Shown here: positions 27,929-37,273 of the stretch, piece after piece
Layout of the letters: every line of letters begins with the position of its first letter
Numbering within the stretch: the first letter of the stretch is position 1
Assembly: GCF_000423045.1 (NCBI RefSeq)
Contig: NZ_AUHF01000008.1
Span: forward strand, 1 to 64,000
Origin: Christiangramia portivictoriae DSM 23547
GTDB taxonomy: Bacteria > Bacteroidota > Bacteroidia > Flavobacteriales > Flavobacteriaceae
Direction of reading: 5' to 3'
Length of the DNA: 64,000 nt
Position numbers and translations under genes: made by a program
The notes under the pieces: generated by a model
Database searches by the model: none
The model's input: only the letters and a program-made list of their open reading frames with translations
What the model was told of the DNA's origin: nothing

Positions 27929-28047
27929 TAATATTTTGTGAAAATTAAAAGAGAAAATATTTGTATTTTTTCCATAATTTGAAGTCCTTTTGCAGCCTTA
28001 AAAACACCTCTTCATTTATCATATTTCTTGCTGAAAAACAGCCTTTT

Positions 28048-29127
28048 ATGCACCTAAAAAATCTTAGCCTTCTCAATTATAAGAATCTTAAGACGGCTGA
28101 ATTTGCTTTTGATCAGAAAATCAATTGCCTGGTTGGCAATAATGGCGTTGGAAAAACTAACGTTCTGGATAGTATTTACCATCTCTCCTTCGGAAAGAGC
28201 TACTTTAACCCTATCACTTCTCAAAATATCAATCATGAAGCTGAATTCTTTGTAGTGGATGGGGAATTCGAGAAGAACGAGAAAATTGAAAAGATCCTGG
28301 TAAGTGCAAAAAAGGGGCAGAAAAAGGTGATTAAACGCAATAACAAGACCTATGATAAAGTGAGCGATCATATTGGTTTTATTCCTACCGTGATCATATC
28401 TCCTGCAGACAGGGATCTTATTATTGAAGGTTCAGAAACAAGAAGAAAATTCATGGATGGAGTCATATCACAAAGTGATCAATCCTACCTTCAATCGTTA
28501 CTGAATTATACCAAGCAGATCTCCCAGCGAAATTCCCTTTTGAAGTATTTTGCTGCCAATTCAACCTTTGATCGCGATACACTCGAGGTATACAATGCAC
28601 AAATTAGCCATCTGGGACAGGAGTTGTTTGAAAAGCGAAAAAGCTTTTTAAAAGAATTCATTCCCATTTTCAATAAACGCTACGCCGATATCACGAATAA
28701 TAAGGAGATGGTTGATATTAATTATAAGAGTCGGCTTTCTGAAAAATCACTATCAAGCCTGCTCGAAGAAAACCTGCAGAAGGATATGGCTTTGCAGTAC
28801 ACTTCAGTAGGAACCCATAAAGACGATCTAAGTTTCGAGATCGAGGGACATCCTATTAAAAAGTTTGGCTCCCAGGGACAGCAAAAAAGCTTTCTGATTG
28901 CTCTAAAGCTGGCGCAATTCGATTTTATAAAAAAAATTAGCCAGGTGAACCCAATTCTCCTGCTGGACGATATCTTTGACAAACTTGATGAGAACAGGGT
29001 TGCTCATATTGTAGCATTAGTGGCCACGAATGAACTGGGACAGATCTTTCTTAGTGACACGCATGCAGACAGAACCGAGAAAGTGGTAAAAGGCAGTAAT
29101 CAATCCTATAAAATTTTTAAACTTTGA
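28048..29127 (+). CDS. recF: DNA replication and repair protein RecF
   Basis: RecF is an SMC-like ATPase that loads RecA at gaps with RecO and RecR. I chose the ATG at 28048 ([14 protein letters not shown]), which matches the start of the family; a start at 27961 would add 29 residues with no counterpart. The 359-residue protein has the Walker A motif GNNGVGKTN near 32-40, the signature SQGQQKS near 270 and Walker [12 protein letters not shown] near 305-315. A TTG-started lipoprotein gene overlaps its stop codon by 4 bases. Confidence 0.96.
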   Translation: MHLKNLSLLNYKNLKTAEFAFDQKINCLVGNNGVGKTNVLDSIYHLSFGKSYFNPITSQNINHEAEFFVVDGEFEKNEKIEKILVSAKKGQKKVIKRNNKTYDKVSDHIGFIPTVIISPADRDLIIEGSETRRKFMDGVISQSDQSYLQSLLNYTKQISQRNSLLKYFAANSTFDRDTLEVYNAQISHLGQELFEKRKSFLKEFIPIFNKRYADITNNKEMVDINYKSRLSEKSLSSLLEENLQKDMALQYTSVGTHKDDLSFEIEGHPIKKFGSQGQQKSFLIALKLAQFDFIKKISQVNPILLLDDIFDKLDENRVAHIVALVATNELGQIFLSDTHADRTEKVVKGSNQSYKIFKL

Positions 29128-29564
29128 AAAAAGCATTATACTTAGTCATAGCGATCATGCTATTTTCCTGCTCGAAGAATGACCCCAATGAGCAATTAAA
29201 GAACCTCAACGGGTACTGGACGATCGAGAAAGTAGAAGTTGAAAATGATTCGGTCATAGAATATAGTTTGAGTCAGTACATTGATTATATTGAGATTGGG
29301 GATAGCGTAGGTTTTCGAAAGAAACTTCAGCCTAAGATCGATGGTGGTTATATAGAAGCTTCTAATGATTCAGAAAAAATTATGGCGAAGATCGAAGATG
29401 AAATTTTGACCCTTCATTATAAGACAGCCTTCGATGAATGGAAGGAGACAGTTCTGAAAGCCACGAAAGACGAACTGGTGATCGAAAACAGCGACGACAA
29501 AAAATATTATTATAAACGATATGAACCTTTAATGAGCACTAATGAAGAAGCGACGAAAGAATGA
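29124..29564 (+). CDS. Small lipocalin-like lipoprotein, unknown function
   Basis: This 146-residue protein starts with TTG at 29124, overlapping the recF stop (TTGA). That start gives a proper lipoprotein signal ([17 protein letters not shown]), whereas the next ATG would cut the signal short. The body begins [15 protein letters not shown], the W-containing opening of lipocalin-like beta barrels in this phylum, and continues as short beta strands. It has no known role. Its last 23 bases overlap the DUF721 gene in another frame, so the two are translated from one message. Confidence 0.75.
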   Translation: MKKALYLVIAIMLFSCSKNDPNEQLKNLNGYWTIEKVEVENDSVIEYSLSQYIDYIEIGDSVGFRKKLQPKIDGGYIEASNDSEKIMAKIEDEILTLHYKTAFDEWKETVLKATKDELVIENSDDKKYYYKRYEPLMSTNEEATKE

Positions 29565-29844
29565 GGAAATGGTCCTTGGTGATCTGCTCAAGAGTTTTGT
29601 GGACGAGAACAAACTTGACACCAAAGGTCTCAACCAGGTACAGATAAGGGAAGTCTGGAACAACCAGATGGGACCGGCCATTGCTAAATACACGACCGGC
29701 CTTAAACTAAAGCATGACACACTGTTTGTGCAATTGAGTTCTTCGGTTCTTAGAGAGGAGTTGAGTTACGGAAAAGAAAAGATCATTCGAAACCTCAATG
29801 AGGAAATGAACCAGGACCTGGTGAAAAAACTGGTATTACGTTAA
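29542..29844 (+). CDS. DUF721 (DciA-like) protein
   Basis: This 100-residue basic protein has the DUF721 core VWNNQMGPAIAKYT and LFVQLSSSVLREELSYGKEKIIRNLNE. DUF721 includes DciA, the ancestral bacterial loader of the replicative helicase DnaB in species lacking DnaC or DnaI. That fits its place two genes after recF. Here the domain stands alone, without the long tail of proteobacterial DciA. Its start lies inside the preceding lipoprotein gene. The helicase-loading role is by family only. Confidence 0.82.
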   Translation: MKKRRKNEEMVLGDLLKSFVDENKLDTKGLNQVQIREVWNNQMGPAIAKYTTGLKLKHDTLFVQLSSSVLREELSYGKEKIIRNLNEEMNQDLVKKLVLR

Positions 29845-29853
29845 TATGAAATT

Positions 29854-30078
29854 ATGAACAAAAGACTGAAGTATTTTATGGCCTTTTTACTGGTTTTTAC
29901 CGGGCTTATGTTCGTCTTCAATGAAATTCTGAGGTATTTCTTTCATCTGGATGGGCTGCCGAACACTCTAATTACAGTGCTACTTACCATTAGTATTTCT
30001 CCACGGCTGCACCCCGCCAAGGAAGGTGATGGCTATATTTTTAAATGGTCATGGTTTACAAAACCAATTGAGATTTAG
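29854..30078 (+). CDS. Small two-helix membrane protein
   Basis: This 74-residue protein has hydrophobic segments near 8-28 (FMAFLLVFTGLMFVFNEIL) and 37-52 (PNTLITVLLTISISP), then an amphipathic end with KWSWFTKP. I do not recognise a family. It follows the DUF721 gene by 9 bases and ends before a strong terminator, so it is probably the last gene of the recF transcript. Confidence 0.6.
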   Translation: MNKRLKYFMAFLLVFTGLMFVFNEILRYFFHLDGLPNTLITVLLTISISPRLHPAKEGDGYIFKWSWFTKPIEI

Positions 30079-30095
30079 CAACTTGATAAAATAAA

Positions 30096-30125
30096 AAACC
30101 CGGAACTTACATTCCGGGTTTTTTT
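30096..30125. terminator. Bidirectional terminator between recF operon and ndk
   Basis: AACCCGGAA and TTCCGGGTT form a perfect stem around CTTACA, with A before and T after. It can therefore stop transcription from both sides. Confidence 0.92.
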
Positions 30126-30144
30126 ATGTTTTGAGCAGTTCGTC

Positions 30145-30564
30145 TTAGAACATCTCTCTACCTGCGAAATGAAAAGCACCTTCAATTTGTGCATTCTCGT
30201 CGCTATCACTTCCGTGTACAGCGTTCTCACCAATACTGGTAGCATATTTTTTTCTAATAGTTCCTTCAGCAGCATCTTCTGGATTCGTAGCACCAATCAA
30301 TGTTCTGAAATCTTCCACAGCATTGTCTTTCTCAAGGATCGCAGCAACAATAGGTCCGCGAGTCATGAATTCAACCAATTCGCCAAAGAACGGACGCTCA
30401 TTATGCACAGCATAAAAAGTTTCAGCATCTCTTTTGGTCATTTGAGTAAGTTTCATCGCTACGATTCTGAATCCTGAAGCGGTGATTTGATCTAATATTC
30501 CACCAATATGCCCGTTTTCAACTGCATCTGGCTTAATCATGGTGAATGTTCTATTATCTGCCAT
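30145..30564 (-). CDS. ndk: Nucleoside diphosphate kinase
   Basis: Ndk transfers the terminal phosphate from ATP to other nucleoside diphosphates through a phospho-histidine. The 139-residue protein has [11 protein letters not shown] near 8-18, [11 protein letters not shown] near 57 and the active-site His117 in [11 protein letters not shown]. Size and motifs are standard. It is monocistronic, with a clear promoter upstream and a terminator shared with the recF operon. Confidence 0.97.
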   Translation of the reverse strand: MADNRTFTMIKPDAVENGHIGGILDQITASGFRIVAMKLTQMTKRDAETFYAVHNERPFFGELVEFMTRGPIVAAILEKDNAVEDFRTLIGATNPEDAAEGTIRKKYATSIGENAVHGSDSDENAQIEGAFHFAGREMF

Positions 30565-30586
30565 TATCTGGTTTTTAAATTTGGTG

Positions 30587-30616
30587 CAAAAATAAATTAT
30601 TTATGTGCATAAACAA
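30587..30616 (-). promoter_or_regulatory. Full Bacteroidota promoter of ndk
   Basis: Read on the minus strand, TTG at 30616-30614 is followed after exactly 19 bases by TATTTTTG (30594-30587), which matches TTG-N19-TAnnTTTG. The ndk ATG is 22 bases further on. Confidence 0.8.
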
Positions 30617-30639
30617 GTGCTTTCTTATAATATGTTGAC

Positions 30640-31656
30640 TTACTGGAATTCAACCACATAATCCTGCTGTTTACGGTTATTGAGTCCGCGCATTTCCATG
30701 CTTACCTTTCCTGTTTCAAAATCAAATTTCAGCAAGCCAAAGCTTTTTTTGGACACTACCTCTCCCACCCTGTGCACGTTCGGCTCACCGTCAAAAGCTT
30801 CGTAAGTATGGGTGAGTCCGCTACTGGTGAAGTCAACCAAAGGATAGCTAAGCCCGTTAATTCTTTCTTCGGAAAATTCAGAAATATGACGGTCTCCGCT
30901 TAACAGGATAACATTTTTTGCTTCCGAAGTGACAATTAGATCTTTTAATTTTTGCGCTTCCGAAGGAAAATTTCCCCAGGTTTCAAATCCATGCTCATCT
31001 GAAAGTATCTGGATACTGGAAAGAATGATATTGAAGTTTGCGCTACTGCTTTCAAGTTCCTTCTGAAGCCATTTCCATTGCTGTTCGCCCAGAATGGTAC
31101 CGCTGGAAGGTTCATAACGCCGTCCAGGCTCGCTGGTCCTGAGCAGATCATCTCTAAAATAACGGGTATCCAGCATGATTACCTTAATAGAACCTTTGGG
31201 AGTCTGTAAAACTTCAGAATGATAGATCCCTTTGCGGTCCCGCCTTGGATCATCTTGGGCAACCCCCATAAAATCAAGAAATTGCTGCTGACTCTCCTCT
31301 TTGATCAAGTAGTCCTTCCCTCCATCATTTTGTCCATAATCATGATCATCCCAAACTCCATAAACTGGTACGCTGTTGACTAATTTTTGATAACCTTCAT
31401 TACTTTTCTGGACGGCATAAGCCTCTTCTAAAACTTCAGGAACATCTGTATCTGCATACACATTATCGCCTCCCCACAGGAAAACATCAGGCTTATTTTT
31501 AAGAATTTCATCCCATAATGGCTGGGGTGCGTCTTCTCGGTTACAGCTTCCAAAAGCAATGACATAATCTGCCTTTTTTTCTGTTGCGATCTCTTCGAAA
31601 GACCCGCAGGACAAAAGGCTGCAAATGAACAGAAGGATCAAAATTCTATATTTCAT
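30640..31656 (-). CDS. PhoD-like alkaline phosphatase/phosphodiesterase lipoprotein
   Basis: This 338-residue lipoprotein starts at ATG 31656 (MKYRILILLFICSLLSCGS, lipid Cys17); an upstream TTG at 31677 would only add seven residues ahead of the signal. The PhoD-type metallophosphatase core shows IAFGSCNRED near 34, WGGDNVYADTD near 60, GVWDDHDYGQND near 100, MLDTRYFRD near 160 and LLSGDRHISEF near 248. These give the metal-binding Asp, Asn and His residues. The family cleaves phosphomonoesters or diesters outside the cell, for phosphate or teichoic-acid-like substrates. The gene is divergent from nrnA and stands alone. Confidence 0.88.
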   Translation of the reverse strand: MKYRILILLFICSLLSCGSFEEIATEKKADYVIAFGSCNREDAPQPLWDEILKNKPDVFLWGGDNVYADTDVPEVLEEAYAVQKSNEGYQKLVNSVPVYGVWDDHDYGQNDGGKDYLIKEESQQQFLDFMGVAQDDPRRDRKGIYHSEVLQTPKGSIKVIMLDTRYFRDDLLRTSEPGRRYEPSSGTILGEQQWKWLQKELESSSANFNIILSSIQILSDEHGFETWGNFPSEAQKLKDLIVTSEAKNVILLSGDRHISEFSEERINGLSYPLVDFTSSGLTHTYEAFDGEPNVHRVGEVVSKKSFGLLKFDFETGKVSMEMRGLNNRKQQDYVVEFQ

Positions 31657-31733
31657 CTCGTTAATTTTCGAACCCAAATTTAAGGCTTCCTCTATTTCTA
31701 TAGTGTTATTATATTGTATATTTAACCTCGATT

Positions 31734-32750
31734 ATGATAGACACAAGAATACTTGAGATCACGGCAGAGCTGGCAAAAGCAGAGAATATCGTGATCGTTC
31801 CACACAAAGGACCCGATGGTGATGCGATAGGCTCTACGCTTGGGTTAATGCATTTTTTGAGAGACAAGGGCCATACGGCCAATGTCATTGCTCCAAACGA
31901 TTATCCACATTTTTTAAAGTGGCTTCCAGGTAGTGATGAAGTTTATATTTATGAGCAACAGAAAGAAGTTGCAGATCAATTGATTGCTGAAGCGCAGATC
32001 GTCTTTACCCTGGACTTCAATGATCTCTCCAGATGTGGAGACATGGAAGAATCGCTTCGAGCTTCTGATGCTGTTTTTGTCATGATAGACCATCACCAGG
32101 AACCTTCAGATTATGCTCATTACACCTACAGTGATTCCACGATGAGCTCTACCTGTGAAATGGTACACAAATTCATAGAAAAATTGCGTGCCGGCAAGAA
32201 CATCACTCCAGAAATCGCCACCTGTTTATATACCGGGATCATGACAGATACCGGAAGTTTTAGATTTAGCTCTACTTCCAGCGATACGCATCGTGTGATA
32301 GCCGACCTAATGGACAAGGGAGCTAAAAATTCACAGATCCATAATAACATCTACGATACTAATTCTGGCAACAAACTACAATTGCTTGGTACCGCACTAC
32401 AGAATTTGAAAGTACTGACTGAATTTAATACCGCCTATATAAGCCTGACCCAGGAAGAACTTGACCGTCACAATTTTAAGAAAGGTGATACTGAAGGTTT
32501 TGTAAATTATGGTTTAAGCCTGGATGGAATAAGATTTGCAGTCATTTTTATTGAAAATGAAAGTGAAAAAATTATCAAGATAAGTTTCAGGTCCAAAGGT
32601 ATTTTCGACGTAAATAAGTTTGCCCGCAAACATTTTGAAGGTGGAGGACATATTAATGCGGCGGGAGGAAAAAGCGATCTTTCCATGAACGATACCATCG
32701 TAAAATTCAATAAGATCCTGCCTGAATATGAGCAAGAATTAACACAATGA
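31734..32750 (+). CDS. nrnA: DHH-family phosphoesterase, NrnA-like
   Basis: This 338-residue enzyme should degrade short oligoribonucleotides (nanoRNA, pGpG) and the nucleotide pAp. The DHH domain has HKGPDGDAIGS near 24-34, LDFNDLSRC near 93 and the name motif IDHHQ (Asp119, His120, His121). The DHHA1 domain ends with GGGHINAAGG near 303. It has the length of the bifunctional oligoribonuclease/pAp phosphatase. The gldI ATG overlaps its stop (ATGA), a constant flavobacterial arrangement as far as I recall. Confidence 0.9.
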   Translation: MIDTRILEITAELAKAENIVIVPHKGPDGDAIGSTLGLMHFLRDKGHTANVIAPNDYPHFLKWLPGSDEVYIYEQQKEVADQLIAEAQIVFTLDFNDLSRCGDMEESLRASDAVFVMIDHHQEPSDYAHYTYSDSTMSSTCEMVHKFIEKLRAGKNITPEIATCLYTGIMTDTGSFRFSSTSSDTHRVIADLMDKGAKNSQIHNNIYDTNSGNKLQLLGTALQNLKVLTEFNTAYISLTQEELDRHNFKKGDTEGFVNYGLSLDGIRFAVIFIENESEKIIKISFRSKGIFDVNKFARKHFEGGGHINAAGGKSDLSMNDTIVKFNKILPEYEQELTQ

Positions 32751-33319
32751 GAAAGTTTTTATTCCTAATAACCATGGCGATCGCCATAGTTTCCTGTAAA
32801 TCTCCTGAAGCTCGCTATCCCGTTTCCCAGAACAGTGGTTCGTATATCGATCAATCTGTTGAAAAGAACCGGGAAATGATCGCCCAGGAAGAGGATTATA
32901 TCAAGCAGGTAATGGGCGAAAATACCAGTACAGAATATCTGACATCTGCAGATGGTTTCTGGTACTACTATAATAACCGTTCCATGGATAGTCTTAATAC
33001 AGAGACTCCTGAATTTGGAGATATTGTAACATTCGATTACAGCATCTCTACCATTGAAGGGGACGCTATTTACGCTGAAGGTGACAAACCTACCCGTGAA
33101 TATGCCATAGACAGAGAAAAACTATTTACCGGTCTTCGCCAGGGTCTTAAATTGATGAAAGAAGGTGAAACTGTGACGTTCCTATTCCCTTCGCACAAAG
33201 CATTTGGATATTACGGAGATCAGGAACGTATTGGCAGCAACAAACCCATTAGCGCAAAAGTGACCTTACACTCTATTAAGGAAGAAGAACTATCAAACAC
33301 AGAAACCAAAGAACAATAA
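32747..33319 (+). CDS. gldI: Gliding motility lipoprotein GldI (FKBP-type prolyl isomerase)
   Basis: GldI is one of the lipoproteins needed for gliding and for the linked type IX secretion system in Flavobacterium. The 190-residue protein has a lipoprotein signal (MRKFLFLITMAIAIVSCKSP, lipid Cys17) and a helical segment near 35-60. An FKBP domain follows (about 85-180: FGDIVTFDYSIST, LRQGLKLMKEGETVTFLFPSHKAFGY). It probably helps fold secreted or outer-membrane gliding proteins. It lies between nrnA (4-base overlap) and the cyclophilin-FKBP gene (TAATG overlap). Confidence 0.9.
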   Translation: MRKFLFLITMAIAIVSCKSPEARYPVSQNSGSYIDQSVEKNREMIAQEEDYIKQVMGENTSTEYLTSADGFWYYYNNRSMDSLNTETPEFGDIVTFDYSISTIEGDAIYAEGDKPTREYAIDREKLFTGLRQGLKLMKEGETVTFLFPSHKAFGYYGDQERIGSNKPISAKVTLHSIKEEELSNTETKEQ

Positions 33320-34449
33320 TGAGGACAAAAAGTTTATTTGTGCTTTTCGCAGTGGCGATTAGCTTATTTTCATGTAAAGAAGAATACCCTGAACTTGAAG
33401 ACGGGATGTATGTTGAGTTCAATACCTCCATGGGACCCATCATTGCAGAATTATATCACGAAGAGACTCCAATGACCGTTGCTAATTTCGTATCGCTTTC
33501 TGAAGGAAGCAGCACAATGGTAGACAGCACCTTTAAAGGCAAAAAATATTATGACGGGATCGTATTTCACCGTGTGATCGATGGATTCATGATCCAGGGT
33601 GGTGATCCAATGGGAACCGGAAGTGGTGGTCCAGGTTACAAATTCCCAGATGAATTTAAAGATTCATTAAGTCATGATCAAAAAGGAATTTTGTCTATGG
33701 CCAATGCTGGTCCAGGAACCAATGGGAGTCAGTTTTTTATCACGCTGGAACCAGTAATGCAGCTTGATGGCAGGCATACGGTCTTCGGAAAAGTGGTAAA
33801 GGGTATGGATGTCGTGGAAGCGATCGGAAAGACTGAAACCGGTCCTCGAGACCGTCCTGTAAAGGATGTGGTTATGAATGAAGTAAATATCATTCGAAAA
33901 GGAAAAGCTGCCAAGAATTTTGAAGCTCCGAAAGTTTTTGAACAGGAACTGGCAGATCTTGAAGCTGAAAATGAAGCTAAAGAAAAAGAGTTACAGGAAG
34001 TAAGGGCAAAAAGAGTTGAAGAATTCGCAGCTTTGGAATCAAAAGCCGATTCCCTGGAAAGCGGACTCAAATTACATTTTGTTACCGAAGGAGATGGAAC
34101 TCAGCCTAAACAGGGACAAACGGTAAAAGTAAATTATGAAGGTTACTTCGCAGATGGAAAGATCTTTGACACTAATAAAAAAGAGCTTGCCGAGGAATTT
34201 GGTATCTACGATCATCGAAGAGACCAGGCTATGGGTTACCAGCCAATGAACGTTGTATACGGTCCTGATGCGCCAATGATCCCAGGTTTCAAGGAAGCGA
34301 TCCAGCAGATGCAGGTAGGTGATGAAGTAGTTGCGTTTATTCCCAGCCACTTAGGCTACGGGGAAAGAGGCTATGGAAGAGCGATCCCACCAAACTCAGA
34401 TCTTGTATTTAAGATTTCTGTAGTTGGAATTGCCGGAGAAGAGCAGTAA
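33319..34449 (+). CDS. Two-domain prolyl isomerase: cyclophilin fused to FKBP, lipoprotein
   Basis: This 376-residue lipoprotein (lipobox LFSCKE) carries two unrelated isomerase domains. The cyclophilin domain (about 25-195) has FHRVIDGFMIQGGDP and SQFFITLEP. A charged coiled-coil linker of Glu and Lys follows (about 205-250), then an FKBP domain (about 255-372: GQTVKVNYEGYFADG, MPGFKEAIQQMQVGDEV-like IPGFKEAIQQM, LGYGERGYGRAIPPNSDLVF). Cyclophilin-FKBP fusions are known but uncommon, and have been noted in Flavobacterium and spirochaetes. It should be a periplasmic folding helper working beside GldI, whose gene it overlaps by one base. Confidence 0.92.
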   Translation: MRTKSLFVLFAVAISLFSCKEEYPELEDGMYVEFNTSMGPIIAELYHEETPMTVANFVSLSEGSSTMVDSTFKGKKYYDGIVFHRVIDGFMIQGGDPMGTGSGGPGYKFPDEFKDSLSHDQKGILSMANAGPGTNGSQFFITLEPVMQLDGRHTVFGKVVKGMDVVEAIGKTETGPRDRPVKDVVMNEVNIIRKGKAAKNFEAPKVFEQELADLEAENEAKEKELQEVRAKRVEEFAALESKADSLESGLKLHFVTEGDGTQPKQGQTVKVNYEGYFADGKIFDTNKKELAEEFGIYDHRRDQAMGYQPMNVVYGPDAPMIPGFKEAIQQMQVGDEVVAFIPSHLGYGERGYGRAIPPNSDLVFKISVVGIAGEEQ

Positions 34450-34470
34450 TAAAATAGATATATCCAAGTA

Positions 34471-34504
34471 AAAAAAGCCCCGTGCATCTGCATGGGGCTT
34501 TTAA
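34471..34504. terminator. Terminator between the gldI operon and pepD
   Basis: AAAAGCCCC and GGGGCTTTT enclose GTGCATCTGCAT, in which TGCA repeats can extend the stem. A runs on one side and T on the other allow stops in both directions. Confidence 0.88.
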
Positions 34505-34519
34505 ATTCAGGATATAGGT

Positions 34520-35980
34520 TTATTTCTTAGGAATGTTCTGTAAAACCTCTAATAAAAATTTCCAGTATTTCTGAGCTGAGCTAATGCTCGCACGCTCATC
34601 TGGCGAGTGCGCTCCGCGAATGGTAGGCCCAAAAGAGATCATATCCATTTGAGGATAATGGCTTCCAATGATTCCACATTCCAGACCGGCATGACAGGCC
34701 GCAATATTGGCCCTTTCGCCGTTCATTCTTTCATAGATATTATCCAGTACTTTCAGGATTTTTGAATCGCTGTTTGGTGCCCATCCAGGATATTCCCCAG
34801 ATAATTTCACCTCAAAACCTGCAAGTTTGAAAACAGATTTCAGTGAATCTGCCAGGTCATCACGACTGGACTCAACAGAGCTTCTAGTTAAGCACTTGAT
34901 CTCAATATTTCCATTTTCAACGCTAACTTTCGCGACGTTATTGGATGCTTCCACCAAATCTTCAATCTCGGGACTCATTCTGTAAACTCCATTATGCGCC
35001 GCGGCAAGAGCCAGCAACAGCTGTTTCTGAGATTGCATGTCCATCACTTCTACTTCAGAAGCAACTTTCTGAATTTCGATCTGCATATTTGGTTCGAGCG
35101 AAGCGAATTCTGCTTTGATAAGATCGATCCTTTTGTTCAGCTCTTTTTTGAATTTTTCTTCTTCAGTTTCAGGCAAGGCAATGATCGCTTCACTTTCTCT
35201 TGGAATCGCATTTCTCAATCCACCGCCATTAATCGATGAAAGCCTGAGATTATATTCTTCCGAAGTATTCAGCAACAGTCGATTCATTAATTTATTGGCG
35301 TTCGCCAGGCCTTTAACGATATCCATCCCGGAATGTCCACCCATAAGTCCTTTTACTTTGATCGCAAAAACGCGATAACTGTCGGGAGTGCTTTCCACAT
35401 CATAAGCTCTGCTTGCAGTGATATCCACACCACCGGCACAACCAATACCAATTTCGTCATCCTCTTCTGTATCAAGGTTCAGTAGAATTTCGCCTTCCAG
35501 AAGATCAGGGCTTAGACCTTTCGCTCCGGTCATTCCGGTTTCTTCATCTATCGTGAATAAAGCTTCGATCGCGGGATGCTCGATGGAATCGCTTTCCAGT
35601 ATCGCCATCATCGTGGCTACACCCAAACCATTATCAGCTCCCAGCGTGGTCCCTTTCGCCTTCACCCAGTCACCGTCCACGTACATCTCGATTCCCTGTG
35701 TGTCAAAATCGAAGTTGGTATCGTTGTTCTTTTGATGTACCATATCCAGGTGCGCCTGCAGAACGATCTTTTTCCTGTCCTCCAGTCCTGTTGTCGCAGG
35801 TTTATAGATCACAACATTTCCTACGGAATCCACTTCGGTCCTTAGATCAAGGTCGTTTCCAAATTTCCTGATGAATTCAATAACCCTTTCCTCTTTTTTG
35901 GAAGGTCTTGGCACCGCATTGAGGTCGGCAAACTTATTCCATAAAATCCTGGGCTCTAATGCTCTTATTTCTTCGTTCAT
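34520..35980 (-). CDS. pepD: Aminoacyl-histidine dipeptidase PepD
   Basis: This cytoplasmic M20 metallopeptidase hydrolyses Xaa-His and other dipeptides. The 486-residue protein has the zinc-site motifs LQAHLDMVHQ near 69, LGADNGLGVA near 113, TIDEETGMTGA near 145 and GGHSGMDI near 215, with the lid domain in between and the terminal ligand near FGPTIRGAHSPDE. Length fits E. coli PepD (485). The gene is monocistronic and faces the gldI operon, sharing its terminator. Confidence 0.95.
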   Translation of the reverse strand: MNEEIRALEPRILWNKFADLNAVPRPSKKEERVIEFIRKFGNDLDLRTEVDSVGNVVIYKPATTGLEDRKKIVLQAHLDMVHQKNNDTNFDFDTQGIEMYVDGDWVKAKGTTLGADNGLGVATMMAILESDSIEHPAIEALFTIDEETGMTGAKGLSPDLLEGEILLNLDTEEDDEIGIGCAGGVDITASRAYDVESTPDSYRVFAIKVKGLMGGHSGMDIVKGLANANKLMNRLLLNTSEEYNLRLSSINGGGLRNAIPRESEAIIALPETEEEKFKKELNKRIDLIKAEFASLEPNMQIEIQKVASEVEVMDMQSQKQLLLALAAAHNGVYRMSPEIEDLVEASNNVAKVSVENGNIEIKCLTRSSVESSRDDLADSLKSVFKLAGFEVKLSGEYPGWAPNSDSKILKVLDNIYERMNGERANIAACHAGLECGIIGSHYPQMDMISFGPTIRGAHSPDERASISSAQKYWKFLLEVLQNIPKK

Positions 35981-36115
35981 ATCTGTAATTCTTCAATTGT
36001 TTTCAAAGATACCTTTTAAGCTGCTGAAACAAAAATTGAGATTTCTTCAGAATAATTTAACGGGTTTCTCCAAGGTAAAATTAGGCCAGATATGAATTAT
36101 TAGTACTTTTAAAAA

Positions 36116-37189
36116 GTGAACAAGAAAACGACCCTGATCCTTGCGATCCTGTTACCAGTCCAGATCATTCTGTTGAGCATGATCGAAAAAGGATCGCTCT
36201 TCATCGAAACTTACTATTCCAACGGGCTATACCCGGTAATCTCCAGTATTCTAAGATACAGCATAGGGCTTTTACCATTTTCGCTGGGGGATCTCCTGTA
36301 CGCTTTACTGGTTATCTTATTACTGAAATGGATTTGGAGAAGATTTCGCCTTAAATTTAAAAATCCGAAGCTATGGATTCCCGATGCTCTGGCGGCTTTG
36401 TCTATCATCTACTTTTGCTTTCATCTTTTCTGGGGTTTTAATTATTACCGGCAGCCACTTCACAAAACCCTTGAAATCGATAATGAGTATACCACTGAAG
36501 AGTTGGTAAGACTTTCAGAAATTCTGATAAGCAGGTCCAATGAGCTGCATGCAGATTTAGCTGAAAATGATTCCGCTTCCGTCAAGTTTGAAATTTCAAA
36601 GAATGAGCTCTTCCGAAGAACCATAGAAGGTTATGATCATCTTGCTCTGAATTATCCGGAATTAAGCTACAAAGGCAATTCTCTGAAGCGATCGATCTAT
36701 AGTATTCCTTTAAGCTATATGGGTTTTAACGGTTATCTGAATCCATTAACCAATGAAGCCCAGGTGAACAGCATTATAGTTCCATATAAAATACCCACAA
36801 CCGCCAGTCATGAGATTGGACATCAGCTGGGATTTGCCAAGGAAAATGAAGCGAATTTTATCGCCTGCCTGGTTACCATGAACCATCCAGATCCTTATTT
36901 TCGATATTCCGGTTACACTTTCGCGCTAAGTTACTGCCTGAGTGAGATCTTCCGCAGAGATAAAGAGGAAGCAGATCGCCTGTTGGAAAGCATGAACCCG
37001 GGAATTGTGGAAAATTACCGGGAGGTCCAGCGGTTCTGGCTGGAACATGAAAATCCCCTGGAACCCCTGTTTGCGGCCACATACAATCGCTACCTAATCG
37101 CCAATAACCAGGCTGGAGGTATGAAAAGTTATAGCTATGTAGTCGCATTGCTGGTTAATTACTACAAAGATTCGAGAAACGACTTATAA
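36116..37189 (+). CDS. DUF3810 membrane protein with metalloprotease motif
   Basis: This 357-residue protein starts with GTG at 36116. Three N-terminal hydrophobic segments (about 8-20, 40-66, 88-108) precede a soluble domain with a zinc-protease motif, ASHEIGHQLGFAKENEANF (His232, Glu233, His236, with a downstream Glu). The family is defined only as DUF3810, but HExxH followed by ExEAN is a gluzincin-like pattern, so a membrane-linked peptidase is likely. A TACTTTTA element ends 4 bases before the start codon, so the message may lack a leader. Confidence 0.85.
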   Translation: MNKKTTLILAILLPVQIILLSMIEKGSLFIETYYSNGLYPVISSILRYSIGLLPFSLGDLLYALLVILLLKWIWRRFRLKFKNPKLWIPDALAALSIIYFCFHLFWGFNYYRQPLHKTLEIDNEYTTEELVRLSEILISRSNELHADLAENDSASVKFEISKNELFRRTIEGYDHLALNYPELSYKGNSLKRSIYSIPLSYMGFNGYLNPLTNEAQVNSIIVPYKIPTTASHEIGHQLGFAKENEANFIACLVTMNHPDPYFRYSGYTFALSYCLSEIFRRDKEEADRLLESMNPGIVENYREVQRFWLEHENPLEPLFAATYNRYLIANNQAGGMKSYSYVVALLVNYYKDSRNDL

Positions 37190-37273
37190 GAAGATTAACA
37201 GTTCTGCTATTTTTAGTACTTTAAGGCTCTTAAAATTTTAATGAATCTATATTTCCAAAAACTACCTAATTTT

